Shown here piece after piece: positions 43,664-56,575 of a DNA stretch of 64,000 nt. Location: NCBI GenBank assembly GCA_012934845.2, contig WNNJ02003792.1, forward strand, positions 25,981 to 89,980, written 5' to 3'. This stretch comes from Pomphorhynchus laevis. Its lineage: Eukaryota > Acanthocephala > Palaeacanthocephala > Echinorhynchida > Pomphorhynchidae. Each line of letters starts with the position of its first letter. The first letter of the stretch is position 1. The position numbers and the translations under genes are program-made. A model generated the notes under the pieces. That model saw nothing but the letters and a program-made list of their open reading frames with translations. It was not told the origin of the DNA and ran no database searches.

Positions 43664-46600
43664 ATGCATTCTGATTTAAATAAGCTATTAACGGAAAAAA
43701 TGGGATACCCACATTTTAAAAGCGCTGTTCAGGAAAGTGCAACCGCTGCTGTATTTGAAGGTATGTTTTTCTTAATTAAACGACGAAATTATGTATTAGT
43801 TTAATAAAGGTGATAAAGATATTTTTATATCCATGCCTACGGGCTCTGGGAAATCGCTTTGTTATCAATTTCCAGCAATCCTTGACAGTCCTAATAAACT
43901 CACAATTATAATATGCCCTTTACTGTCTCTTATTGAGGATCAAGTAACAAAGATGAAAAGATTTGGCGCAGTTAGTTTAACAGGAAAAACAAGCCAAGCC
44001 GAAAGGATGAAATTGTTGAGTATGGACTTTAAGATGCTGTATATATCACCCGAAATTACAACATCAAAGCACTTTCATCTGATTATGAAGAAGTTACATG
44101 ACGCGAAACGTATATCGCGTATAGTTATTGACGAAGCCCATTGCGTCTCAAAATGGGGACATGATTTCCGCACTAGCTACCTGGAAATTTATAAACTTCG
44201 TAGCATCGCGCCTGTGCAGTTTGTTGCTCTTACAGCTTCGGCTACGGAAAAAGTTTGTATCGACATATATCAGTAAGATTTTGATTTATTGTTCTTTCAT
44301 TATAACCTGACCCGATGTAATAGATCTCTTCAACTTCAGCCACCTGTGCTGAAATTCAAGTTACCTTCATTCAGAAGTAATTTATTTTATGAAGTCAAAT
44401 TTAAAGAGACCATAGTTAATCCAGTGAAAGATCTATCTAACTTTATAAAGCGTTCGCTCTCCTTTAAGGATGTAAGTATTTATTCCTATATGACTTTTCA
44501 AAATTTGCATTTTACTGAAAAAGGGATTAAAAGGATGTGGAATTGTTTTCTGTCGAACTCGAAAAAAGTGTGATTATCTGTGTGGTAAGTTGGAACTCGA
44601 CAATTTTGTAATCGAAACTTATCATGCTGGTATTAGCGAGTCGAAGCGTCAGAAGGTTTGATCACTATTTTTATCGCAATATGTTTTTTGTTTTCATGCA
44701 GACTCAAAATCAATGGGCTCATAACTTGATTGACGTTATGATATCAACTGTTGCTTTTGGAATGGGTGTGGACAAAAGTGATGTCAGGTTCAAAACATGT
44801 GCCTTTTTAATTTTTATTCAAACATTATCTAGAATTTTGAATGTTTTTAAAACATATTATTTATGTAGCGTTGATTTACTATACAGAAATTCTTGCCTCT
44901 AAATCATGGTAATCCAGGATTATATCGTTTGTACTAAATTTTCTTATTTAATGAATAAATAAGATTATGCATTATTATTTATTAAAAGAGTATATTTGAA
45001 CCATTTTACATATTAAGGATATTCGCGTTTTTAAATTATTAGAATCAATTATTTATGTAAATAATTATAAAAATATAAAAATAAATTAAACATTATTTTA
45101 ATTTATTTAAAATAAATAAAATAACTTTTACCTTCCAGTACTGAGTTACTAAAAGGTAACTCAGTACGACGTAATTTTTATAAGCTTTTCCTAAAATTAT
45201 TCAAGATATACTAATAGAACATATAAAATGGATTCGCGTCTATTTTAGCACGTTCTATGATTGTTAAAATATCTGATGTTTAGTTCTATGACTACAACGG
45301 ATTTGTGTTGCTCTGCCTTCACGTGTTTCTCGATAATCGGTCATATTTACCATTTAAGTATCCTACCAAATTACCTACTGGAACGGCTTGGGATCGAATG
45401 TCCATTTATTTAAAACACAATCTTCGATCGCCATTCCTTAAGATTAGGATTACCAAGTCGGTTTGCAGTTGATTGAAATCGTAGCCGAATTTAGCCCAAT
45501 GTTGAAAATATGTGTCTAATCACAGCATTCATTAAACACGAGTCAACTCTAATCGAATTTCATCAAACCCAGCAGATCGACCATTATACAGCCTTTTAAC
45601 ATTCGTAATGAACTCGTCTACTATTGTTTTATTTGTGTCTCTTTGCTGCCACTTATAAAATAGACTCATCAATGTGTTTTATATGCTCGATGTTTATACT
45701 CTTCTGAAATTAATGTTTAATTAATGTTTGATACATGCGTTTTAATCGTTACATTTTAATGATATCAAGTTGAGTATCGAAAATTTAATTATATTTTGCT
45801 GAAATGTTAAAAGTTAAGTGCTTGTTATTTATCTGGACAAGAGAGTGAAGTACGGGTTCAAGTTGATAGGAAAACAAGTCAATTTTAAGTCATTTATGGC
45901 ATAATAGTAAATTAAATTTTATAATGAACTTGTCTATTTGACTTTCCTTAAATCAAATTTGTATTTTGGATTTTCTTCCCTACATTCTGCATCCTCGTCT
46001 AGAATCAAAATCGTCTTGTAAAATGGACTAATAAAATGCTTATGACATTTTTTCATATTATGAGACAATGTTATTTTATAAAATAATTATATTGCATTAA
46101 ATGTATGATAATGAATTTATAATGAAAGAATTAGTTTTAATTCGGAGCTGCGTTGAGATAAAACGAATATGTTTTTTTTGTAAACTACTCCCATCATCAT
46201 CTTGCAGTGAACAAATTAAAAAAGTTTTTACTGTCAATCGGTATTATTCAAAATTCTTATAATATTTCAATCTCTTTAGTAACCACGAACTCGCTTATGT
46301 TTAGTTTATTATCAAATGTATATAAAATATTTAAGAATATCTTTGCAAATGTTTTGCTAAAAAACGGTTTTATTCGTGTTATAAATTAGTAAAATAAAAT
46401 TAGTATTTTAAACGATTCCAATAAAATAGTCACTTTTAATTCTAAATTGTAAACTCAGTTAGTTATGACCTTTACAAGAATATACTTTCTTACCTAAATA
46501 TTTAATCCTTATCGCTAAATTTAAGCTAGAGATTAAATTTGTTAAACTATTAGTGAATTATTGGTAAACAATTGAACGCATGAAATTACATGTAATTAAT

Positions 46601-49600
46601 GTAATCAGGCGTATTTGTTTCATGAGTTATTATTAGCGTACGCCGTTATTAACGGATTTCTTTGAGAAAACAAAATACTTTTTTCCATAATCAAATGTAA
46701 TGAATAAATTATTAAATTTATTTATTATTATGAAATTTATTATTTATTATTTATTACTAATTTTATTTATTTAGTATGAAAGTAATTATGAAATTTATTT
46801 ATTATTTATTATGAATTTGATTTATTTTATAAATAAACATACGCTTCCCATTAAACAATAACAAAATACATTAATTAAAGTATTTTATTTAGATTTGTTG
46901 TTCATTGGGATCTTCCTAGCTCGATTTCAGAATATTATCAGCAATCTGGAAGGGCTGGGAGAGACGGTCAATTCGCTCGCTGCCGTATATATTATTCAAC
47001 AACTGACAAAATGTATTTCGACAAAGTTCTTTCTCAACAAAATGCAAGTCTTAATAGCTTTAAAAAGGTAGATGAGTTCTGCTGCGGCCTTAGGTATTAA
47101 GAAGTATAATTTTAGTATTTACGTTAATTGTTTAAAAGATGCCGTCACAAATTTATTGCTCAACATTTTGACGATATTTTAAACACATGTAAAATTATGT
47201 GCGACATTTGTAAAAATCCAATCAAGGCGAAGGCTATGGTTGAAAAAATACAGGTATATTTATATTACAGGTATATAAAATATATATTTTTAAGCTTAAT
47301 TGCATCATTTTATTTTAAATACAAAAATGTATTTGAAATAAATACATTTTTTGTAAATTTTGTTAATTGCAGAAAAGTTTAAAATATAAAAGTCACCTTT
47401 CCAAAAAAGGTAATAGTAGCCGAATTATAGCTGACTTGTATTTAAGCTTTATCGAATATGAATTCGTTCATAACTGTGTAAAAACTAAATCTAAACAATA
47501 TAAATATATAAATATATGTTTCGATACATTGATGATATATGTGTATTTAATTCTAATAATTTTTATTCAATTAGTGAGCACATTTATCCAGAAAGCCTTA
47601 TTCTTAATAAAACCAATATTGATGATAAAGAAGGTATATATCTAGATATGAACATTAAATTAACATTAACTAAAACTACTATTAATTTATATCGTAAAGA
47701 TGACATATTTAAATTTACAATAAACATATTTTTGCATGAGCATTCATGCATACCATATAATATAAAATATAATACATTAAATAATGAAATTTTAAGAATT
47801 GCAACAATATGTAATGATATTGGCTTTCTTCAAAATCATTTAAATAATTTAATAGATACATATTTTAAACTAGGTTACTATAAAATAACATCAAGCAGAA
47901 AATAGTAAAATATATAAATAACCACAATAATATAAAGAATAAATTTAAACTCTTAAGTGGCAAATTTTTATGGATTGATAATAAATAATATACTTTGTAT
48001 TAGAATAAGATACTAGATAGTTTTATCAGAGGAAATACGTCATTAGCATGTATTTGGCCCCTCTGCTATGTTGGGTAGAGGAGTTAGGGGCCGAAACCTG
48101 ATAGCATAGCAGTTCCTCCTGATGACCTCTAATTCTTATTCTGATACAACGTTTGCTATTTATTAGTCAATTCATAAAAATTACTTTTATTTTAAATTTC
48201 AATTTTTTTATTTTATATAATTTACATAAAATTTTATGAATACGTCATTAGCATGTATTTGTTTTTGCTGCAAATACATTTCGTTGTCTGATAGAATTGT
48301 AAGAATTGCAACAATATGTAGTGATATTGGATGTCTTCAAAATCATTTAAATAATTTAATAGATACATATTTTAAACTAGGGTACTATAAAAATAAAATC
48401 AAGCAGAAAATAGTAAAATATATAAATCAACACAAAAATAAATATAAATAAATAATTACAATTATAATTATCTTACATTCTATTGTTATTTACAATCGAA
48501 TGCCTATATGTTTAATAACCAAAAGTGTGCACACAACGCTAGTGTGGATGTGATCCTGTCGACTTGATCTAACCGGAGACAAACCATCAATTTCGTCGAA
48601 AAATATAATACTTGGCCTCATTTCCTAGGCCTAAAAATATTGATATTTGATATGACGCAATTAATAATTTTAATTGATTTAATTAATTTAAAAACATATT
48701 TTTAAAAACACATGAATTTTCTAAACGAATTTTCTCGTTGATAAAATATTTTAAATTATTTAATCAAGTTTAATTCTTATAAATAAAATTATATCTAGAA
48801 GCCATTAACCTGCTGATGAATTTTCAAATAGGTAATTGTAACCTTTAAAAAACATCAAATTGATTTTTTGTATGATTTATAATCCAAAAAATGATCAATA
48901 AATTTTTTAATATTTATTTCATAATAAATTATTTTGTACAGTTTATTATTATCAGTTATTACAGATAATTACTGCTTATCAGAAGTTAAGCGTCTGATCA
49001 TAAATTTTAGGAATTAATTTCTAGTTAATATGAATTAATAATTAATCGATATTAATATATTACGATATCGGTGAATATTGAATGTGACAAAATTTACAAC
49101 TGCAATAATTTGAACAATCCTGGCATGGGATATTAATTATGCAAGCTTGTCGTGATACCTGTGTATATAAGGGCGGACATTAAATGGTCATTTACAAGCG
49201 TGAGGTTTATACCTTAGTGATTTCAAGGTTTTTGAGGTTGATGATGATACAGGGTCGATTGAAAATAGCTTAATAGTAAATTGTTCAGTGGATTGTTTCA
49301 ATGCAGATGTTTCAGGAATACGCAAATACTATCAATAGTCTACTGATAGGGTTTAATCAATGTAATTGCTACAATAGGCGTGGAATTAATTTTGGGTGAT
49401 AGGTTTAAGACTTCTTTGATGAAGCGCCACCTATATACATCTAATCGCTTAAATTTGGTATTTGAAAAGTCGGACTATATTGCATGTAGGGCCTAAGTTA
49501 CCATGAGTTCTAGCATTGATTCAAAGAATTGAAGGGCACCGTTGAAGGATTTACTTGAAAGTTTTCGATATACATGTGGCCGATAATACTGTAATATTTG

Positions 49601-52600
49601 TGATATAATATTTATAATATAATATATTATCATTTATAATGAAAGCATTATACCAACCACTTTTATAACGAAAAGAGTTTATTTGTATTAATATTAATGA
49701 TATAATAAATATTAATATAATAAATATAATATAATTAATTATTAATTGATATTTTTATGTATTAATTTTTATATTAATTTTTATGCTCGTTCATTAAATT
49801 AAGAATTAATAAGATAATAAGTAAGAAAATTTTACCTTTGATAAAAGTGTAAAAGTGTAATCAGTACCTTATTCATCGTCGAATATTTAAAATATACGAA
49901 CATTAATTTATTTCGTTTAAGGAAACGAAAGACAAAATATTACTTGGATGCATGGAGAGTGGTGATATAAAGTAAAAATTTTTCAAAACGAATATTTTTT
50001 CTATTTGTTTTTATTCAAAGTTACAACGAAGAAGCTATTAACCAAGACGATCGCTGTCATTATCAAGAAGGTGACAATCAAGATATTGTCGAGCTAAATG
50101 AATATTTGGATTATCTGGATTCCACCTGTCGTACTCAATATATTAAACAAGAGCTAGCTCGCAGAAGGGTATTGTCGTGCCTTTTTTATTTTTATATTTT
50201 TATATTTTTGTTCAGAGACCGAATTTTCCAAAATGGGTATCACCTAGTAAGTTTTCTGAATTTTTATATATTTATAGACTGTCAAAACTTTATCTTTAGA
50301 CGATTCTTGCAGATTAACTAATGCAGACGATAAGAAGATAAACTTGCTGAATATAACAATGCGTGAGGAGTACGTGAATTTTGTGAAAAGGACACTGCAG
50401 CAAAACTGGGATGAATGCAATCACAGGTTGATATTTTCGCATTATATTTGCCTTTAAGGTATTTTGACTCTTTGACAGAGTTTATATTTCATTTATAAAT
50501 TGATTTTGTTATGTTACAATTTCGGAAATAAATAGCGAAATATTTTGATTTCTAATATTTTATTTAAATATTTCTTACATAATATTTTTAAATATTGTAG
50601 TGTCTTTTAAAATTGCGTTTGGAGACAATGTAAGTTGGCTCTGTCTCATAGAAAAATAAGAAAAATAGTTTTATTTTTGAAATTTTTATAATGCGATTAG
50701 CGAAAACATTAGTCTTCAGTAATAATCATGTAAAATTAAGAAATAATCTTGTAATAATACAGATTATAATCTTATAATCTGTAAAATTTTAAATTATATA
50801 AATATTTCATTTAATATTATTATATTATATAGATCTATACGTTATTATAAACGTATATATTATGATTATAGATTATAAATATATTTTTTAAAATTGCGTT
50901 AGGAGACAATGTTATCATTAGTTTGCTCTTTCTCCTAAAAGATAATTTTATTTTTGAATTTTTGCCAATGCGATTTGCCTCTTCAGAACACACTAGTCTT
51001 TGACAACTATGACATAAAAACAGAAGAATTTAATTTATATACTGTTCAACAAAACTTTTGTTCGGCGGTAATTTTAAGCAGTCCTAATTGCTTTTATTAC
51101 CTTGCATGGTTGATAAAATTTCGATGAGTACCGCCCCCTTGACTAAATGACGACGTGTATTTAGCTCGTTTTCAAGAGCAGTTGTATTGTCGAAATCAAT
51201 CGTATGTGAACTGTTCAACCAACGATTAAATATTGCTAAAGAAACGTCGACTCTTTTAAGATTACCCTTGAGTTGTGCAAGCCACTTTTGTAGTTTTTTT
51301 AAGCTTGACCGATTTTTACTTTGTTGCAATCTTTACAAGGGATTCGATTCGGTCTGCTTCTTTCTAAATCTTCGGCGAATCCTTTCCTGGGATTTAACCT
51401 AGGATTCATTCTAATTGACGAAGACCGACTCACTTTCCCCCACTATAACAAGTGTCACGCCTGGGGCCACTGGTGCTATACATGCTGCAAGGCATGTAGA
51501 GCACCAGTGAAGCACCATGTAGAGCATTTGGTATGCGGTGTTCGTGGTACTGGGGATTGTTAGTACTTTAAAAAGGGAAAGATGTCATGCCCCTCCTCTA
51601 GCGCTAATTGCGGAGGGGGACATCCGGCCTGGTAAAAGCGCTGCAGAAGATTTAAAGAATATGAACAAATGTTTGTCAATCCTAGAACCTTGATCAATTC
51701 ATTTTTTAAATATATTGGGTCGTTTTGAAAAAGAGGTCAAAGAAGGTCGTTTTTTGTAATAAATAATATTTCGTTTTCCGTCAGTCTTAAGCGAATCGAT
51801 CAATTTATTATTATACTCTTTAGAAATATAAGTGATAGAGAAGAAATTATTGCGGATTTTTTCTTTTATTTTTCTTTGACTTTGTACTTTACTCTTATTA
51901 TTTTAGCCTTAAGAAACTCTTGTTTAATAGCTTGCAGATAATACTGCCTTTCTAATAACATAGTAGATATTTTAAATACCTAATATCGTTCTCTTGTCCG
52001 TAGAACAAATTTTTATAGCTCCATAGTTCAATGCATCATCCCCTTGATTTGATATCTAATAGGTCTGTCTGTGGACCATATGGTTGTCCCCAAAGTTTTC
52101 AAGTTTTCTTATGTATGTCCGTCTCGAGCATTTGCTGTCGAAATATGTCTAGAATTTAATTTTTATAAACTAAATATGTCATTTGCTGTCTAGAAAAAAA
52201 TGTTTTTTTTTTCATAATCCCATATGTAACATTACATTGAATAGCTTGATCTTTTATGTTCAGCAAGAACATGAAAAATCTCGGGCGAAAAATATTTACC
52301 TAGTCTTTCACAATATTGGAAGTACGTGGACGACGCATTTTTTGTATTAAAGGTAGAACGAAAATCATGCAATTCTAATATCTTTATATATTCTATAGTT
52401 TGTAATTTCCCGTATGTACTTTTATAGTTTTTTTTTCAATTCAGATATGACGAGGATGTGCTTTTACAATTCGCATATGATATTGAAGGGGAAGCATTCT
52501 GTAAAAACAAAAACATTGTAATGTACAAAACATGTCTGATGAAAAAGGTAACGTTTGTATTTAATCGTATATTTGTATAATATTTATATTTATAAATTTT

Positions 52601-55218
52601 ATTTACAATATATAACATTATATATCCTTTATAGAATTATATTTAAAAATTTGCATTTAATCAAGTACCTTTCGCATTTAATCTCGTTGTTGTGGCATTT
52701 ATAAATGTAAATTTTCTATTCATTATATTTTAATTTTGCATTTAATCTAGTAACATTTGCATTTAATCTAGTAACATTTGCATTTAATCTAGTAACATTT
52801 GCATTTAAAAATGCACATTCTCTATTCAATATATTTTAATTTTTCATTTAATCTAGTAACTTTTACATAACACTTTTTCGGTTTTACTTTTAAAGATATG
52901 GGTGTAATATTTTAATTTATAGTTGTAAGCAAATTGTTAGAAATTGTAAGTTAAGTTAGTTTCAGATTTCACGATTATTGCATTTATCGTTTAGAATTTA
53001 CAATTTATTACTTCAAATTTACAGTATATAATATTATATTATGAAAATATATTATAATATATATTATTATAATAAAGTTATAATAATATAGTTTATTTTA
53101 ACAGTAAGTATATTTAATAAATATATCAACATTTTAATGCAAACCTTTTTTATTTATTTAGACATTGTTTTATAGCCATCTTTATACGATCTTACAATCA
53201 GGTACCAGAAAGGAAATAAAAAACATAGCTTTTGCTTAATTCAACAAGGTTGATGTTTAAGAATAAATGTGTATTATTGTTTAATCCCTAAAAATAAATT
53301 TTAAGCAAGTTTGCATTTTCGAGCATAAAATAAATTACAAGCACCTTGAGAAAATAATATTCGTTGATTGCACGTTTAATGCCAACGTTTAGTTCGCTAA
53401 TAGTAATATAATCTTGTGCGCTAAAAATGCTTGGCGAATTATGAGAATTTAGCAAACTTTTTATTTCCGAGCAAACAATTCAAGAATATACAATTTTTAC
53501 TGAATATCGTTGCAATAAAATTGTTTAATAATTTGCAGGCTTTGCAGAATATGATTTGAAATTTTAATAAAATGCATTTAAAGTTCATTAATTAATTTAA
53601 TTCTTTATTAATGTTAGTCGACAAAGATGTTTACAATAATTTGGTCCCTTTTACGAATTTCATTATTCTTTAATTACTATAACTTTTTAGGTTAGTGATA
53701 TTCGTCAGGCTACGAAACACAAGTCATTAGTTTCCCCCGACAAAATAGGTTGTAAGAATGATAGCCCCGTAAGTGATGAAGCACCTGCAATTATTGAAGC
53801 TGTTGATGGTCCAGCTTCTCCTGATGCTACAACTCAGAATGACACTCGCCTTAATGAACTCCAAAGTGGTATTTTAGTTTATATTGTTAGTAACTTTTGT
53901 AATTTTGAAGATGATCAGTATCATTTACATATATTGTCTACAAAACAATACACAACATCGACATAAACACATTAACATATTTATTATAATATAAATTGAA
54001 AAGAATTTATTTAATACCACGCTTCCTTTCAGTTTTGTGAAAGAATGCACTTAAAAAAGCAACATTTTAAGATATTGAAGTTTCTAATACGAAGCAATAT
54101 TTTTTCGACAACACATACAAATCGTCATAAATTATTCCTATATTCCTTTCGAACATACATCACCTCACGAATTAAATTAATACTGTTGTTTATTTCAATT
54201 AGTTAGAGACAATTAAAACAGTTTACTTGATGGAGAGGTATTTTTCACATTAGATTGACACCGTTAAAATGCAAGGATGCAACAATTACTAAGATTTTTT
54301 TGTTACTAAGACTTTCGTAAAATTACAAGCACAAAGTCTTGTGCTTGTAAAGTGCGTTTGTAAAATAAAATCTGTAAATTTAGCATTTTAAAATTTGTTG
54401 TTAAAATATAAATAAATTTATTTTTAATTTTCTAATTTTTTTAAATTTAAATTAATCTTGTGCTAATTTCTAACTCTTATGTTATTAATAAGTAGTTTAT
54501 TTAAAAATAATATAATTATAATATTATGACTGTTATATAATATTATTATAGTATTATAGTTGATTTTATTCAACTATAAAGGAATTGGTTTCTATTTAGA
54601 AGAAATGAGCTCAAAATCGTCGATTCCCTTATCCGAAACTTCTAATCACGATACACCTTCAAGCCCACCGATTGAAGATCCTTCAGTGTTTGATGATCGA
54701 TGGTATCCACCATCAAAACAACCAGCGGAATATCTTACATCTCCACTGCTGCGATTGAGTGAAAATAGTGATGGATTGTTGCAGCAGTTTTTACCAACTG
54801 TCAGACATCGATCTGATGTTGATGAGCCAGCTGTAGCAACTAATACATACAGTCCAAGCGCAAGTCTTCTTCAGCAACAGCTGCAACCTCAACAATCATC
54901 TGCAGGTGATATTAAAAGTTCAGAAGCTTATTTGGCCTCCAAGACAATTAGAGAGAAACTAAGTAAAGAAATAAGCTTTTTAAAAAAATTACTAAATGAC
55001 GACACATCTGAATCCGGTCAAAAACGAAATAATTCTGAAGAAGGAAACAAGTCTGGTGAGGAAAAGCGCAAGAAGGAGGTTAAACATTCTTTTTGTTCTT
55101 TTTGTTTTGTTTTGATAGCGTTGAATTTTAGTCTAATACTGTAAACATTAAATCAATTTCCGAAATTGTTATCGAAACTTTGAATCCGTTCTATACTGAC
55201 AAAAGGATAGCCACTAAG
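43664..55218 (+). CDS. RecQ5: RECQ5 ATP-dependent DNA helicase (multi-exon; one exon interrupted, 3' end not found)
   Basis: RECQ5 unwinds DNA, restrains recombination and binds RNA polymerase II. Exons: 43664-43760, 43810-44272, 44324-44471, 44524-44655, 44702-44787, 46893-47093, 47139-47253, 50021-50168, 50216-50246, 50300-50426, 52445-52547, 53691-53868, 54600-55078, 55132-55218. All have GT/AG borders and agreeing phases, except across the gap 47254-50020. Motifs: [16 protein letters not shown], Walker [77 protein letters not shown] and [12 protein letters not shown], then zinc-binding [10 protein letters not shown] and [30 protein letters not shown] fits the internal polymerase-binding domain, and [21 protein letters not shown] the C-terminal SRI domain. 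About 798 codons are placed. The missing exon must be 2 mod 3 in length and probably starts at 47373, where a Naiad PLE cuts in. The last SRI exon was not found. Confidence 0.9.
45139..45168. repeat. 12-bp inverted repeat in RECQ5 intron 5
   Basis: GTACTGAGTTAC and GTAACTCAGTAC are separated by six bases. A perfect small hairpin, unassigned. Confidence 0.5.
47408..48240 (+). mobile_element. Naiad PLE 3' half inserted in RECQ5
   Basis: Begins at GGTAATAGTAGCCGAATTAT, in the middle of the GGNSSPIIADL box of the Naiad reverse transcriptase, and continues through [20 protein letters not shown] and [19 protein letters not shown] to its 3' terminal repeat (about 47990-48235, with GGCCGAAACCTGATAGC and CTGATGACCTCT). 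It is a 5'-truncated insertion, same strand as the host gene, close to the element at 26-29 kb (about 95% by eye). It starts exactly after CCAAAAAAG, a few codons into a probable RECQ5 exon. Confidence 0.85.
48241..48470 (+). mobile_element. second Naiad PLE scrap, adjacent
   Basis: Repeats the terminal motif ACGTCATTAGCATGTATTTG and then [18 protein letters not shown] and [20 protein letters not shown], duplicating a part just seen at 47.8-47.9 kb. This suggests a tandem or nested partial copy behind the first. Confidence 0.75.
48471..50020. other. RECQ5 intron sequence, unassigned
   Basis: AT-rich, with a more complex block at about 49110-49600 in which no frame is open for long. Its even base composition hints at an old insertion of unknown type. 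I searched it for the missing RECQ5 exon without success. Confidence 0.3.
51050..51780 (-). mobile_element. possible retroelement gag-region scrap in a RECQ5 intron
   Basis: A GC-richer island inside intronic AT-rich DNA. The minus-strand frame 51084-51329 gives a helical, charged sequence ([34 protein letters not shown]) reminiscent of BEL/Pao-like gag helices. A CCHC-like Cys/His cluster shows on the other strand ([12 protein letters not shown]). Identification is weak. Treated as a fossil. Confidence 0.25.
52733..52812. repeat. 21-bp tandem repeat (about 3.5 units) in a RECQ5 intron
   Basis: Units of the form TTTGCATTTAATCTAGTAAC plus one base, with weaker flanking copies at 52668-52740 and 52840-52860. 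A local minisatellite. Confidence 0.8.
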
Positions 55219-55620
55219 GTTAGTGTTATTTAATGAGCTTCATTGGAGTTGGATCAATTTGAAGTCAAAAAGACGAATTATATATTTTGCTAAACATATT
55301 CACAGAAAGAAATTAATAAATGTTAAACTTTATATTCGTTATAATTTTAACTTGTGATTTTCCTCTGTAATATTTTTAAATTTTGCTTACCTTAATGTTA
55401 CAATATTAAATCAATTATTGTAATAATTAATAATCAATATTTAATAAATTGTTTTATATTTAATTAATGACTATTTAACATAATTTATTTTAAAATAATT
55501 TATATAATTTATTCGTAATAATTTTATTATAAAAATTTTACTTAAAAATAAATCTACAAATAAATATTTGTAGATATTATAAATATATTATTAAATATAA
55601 TTATTAAATATTATTAAATA
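55219..55620. other. AT-rich sequence after the last recognised RECQ5 exon
   Basis: Should contain the terminal SRI-domain exon if the gene is intact, but no frame resembling DLFKxxAR-type sequence was seen here or further down to 57500. Confidence 0.3.
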
Positions 55621-56012
55621 TTTAATAATTATTATTATTTTATTATGAATACCTTTATATATGCGCAGTTAGTTGTTGATTTAAGAAATTTAATCAATAA
55701 TTAAATAAATAATTAAACAATAATTAAACGATCAGTTTCCGCATGCTTACGCTCGCCACGTTCCAGCTGTTCCAAACCTATTAATCTTATGACAACCCAC
55801 CACAGCGAGTTTTGCGCTGTGCTCGAAGTCTAATTATGTCTTCTTCACTATGTCTGCGAATGCGCGACGGGAACCTAATTTCTGTAAAATTTACTTTTCT
55901 TTTTCAATAAAGTTATTATTCTTAAAAAAATAATTATTATTATTTTATTATGAATACCTTTATATATGCGCAGTTAGATGTTGATTTAAGAAATTTAATC
56001 AATAATTAAATA
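55621..56012. repeat. ~80-bp direct repeats flanking a GC-richer insert
   Basis: ATTATTATTTTATTATGAAT followed by CCTTTATATATGCGCAGTTAG and GTTGATTTAAGAAATTTAAT occurs at about 55632-55712 and again at about 55935-56012. Between them is a GC-richer block (55733-55920: CGCATGCTTACGCTCGCCAC ... CAATAAAGTTATTATTC) that looks like a short retroposon tail with its own polyadenylation signal. The long duplication is more like a tandem duplication than a target site. Confidence 0.65.
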
Positions 56013-56329
56013 ATTAATATAAATAAATATAAATTTTAATAATAAAAATATAATTTTACTATCGTTGTATATAATCATTTGAAAAAAAATCATTTGCTAA
56101 AATGATTCATTTAATTCATGGTTTCATTTATTTAATTTATTTGTATTTCTACTAAATATGTAAAACTATACGTATTCAAACATATAATTTTAAAGGCATT
56201 TTGATAAGTATCCAACTTTATGTTATCGTTGGCTTTAAGATATCAACAATGTGTATCGTCCTAGAATGAATATCCATGTGATACTTATTTACTTGATTTG
56301 TATTGATTTGTTTAATTTATTTATTGTAT

Positions 56330-56575
56330 CAAATCAGCTAGCCGAGTCTACGTATAATAATGATAAACAAGACATAATAATGCTAAATCAAAATTTAATA
56401 ATTTAATAATAAAATTAATTGTTTTTAGATTCTCTATAATTTAAATCAAGTTAAAATAAAAAAAATTGAAATTTAAAATAAACGTCATTTTTATGAATTG
56501 ACTAATAAATAACAGACGTTGTATCAGAATAAGAATTATAGGTCATCAGGAGGAACTGCTATGCTATCACATGTA
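56330..56575 (-). repeat. Naiad PLE terminal repeat (solo)
   Basis: CAGCTAGCCGAGTCTACG through AATTGACTAATAAATAACAG to TCATCAGGAGGAACTGC. It matches 26030-26280 closely, with no coding sequence attached. Confidence 0.78.

Noticed and set aside
44624-44902. ORF running past RECQ5 exon 5
   Set aside because: The part after 44787 is intron read-through; the true next exon is at 46893.
47128-47382. ORF covering RECQ5 exon 7 and following bases
   Set aside because: Only 47139-47253 is exon; flanks are intron.
51321-51563. Cys/His-rich plus-strand ORF as a zinc-finger gene
   Set aside because: The spacing does not fit a known finger, and the region is more likely retroelement scrap.
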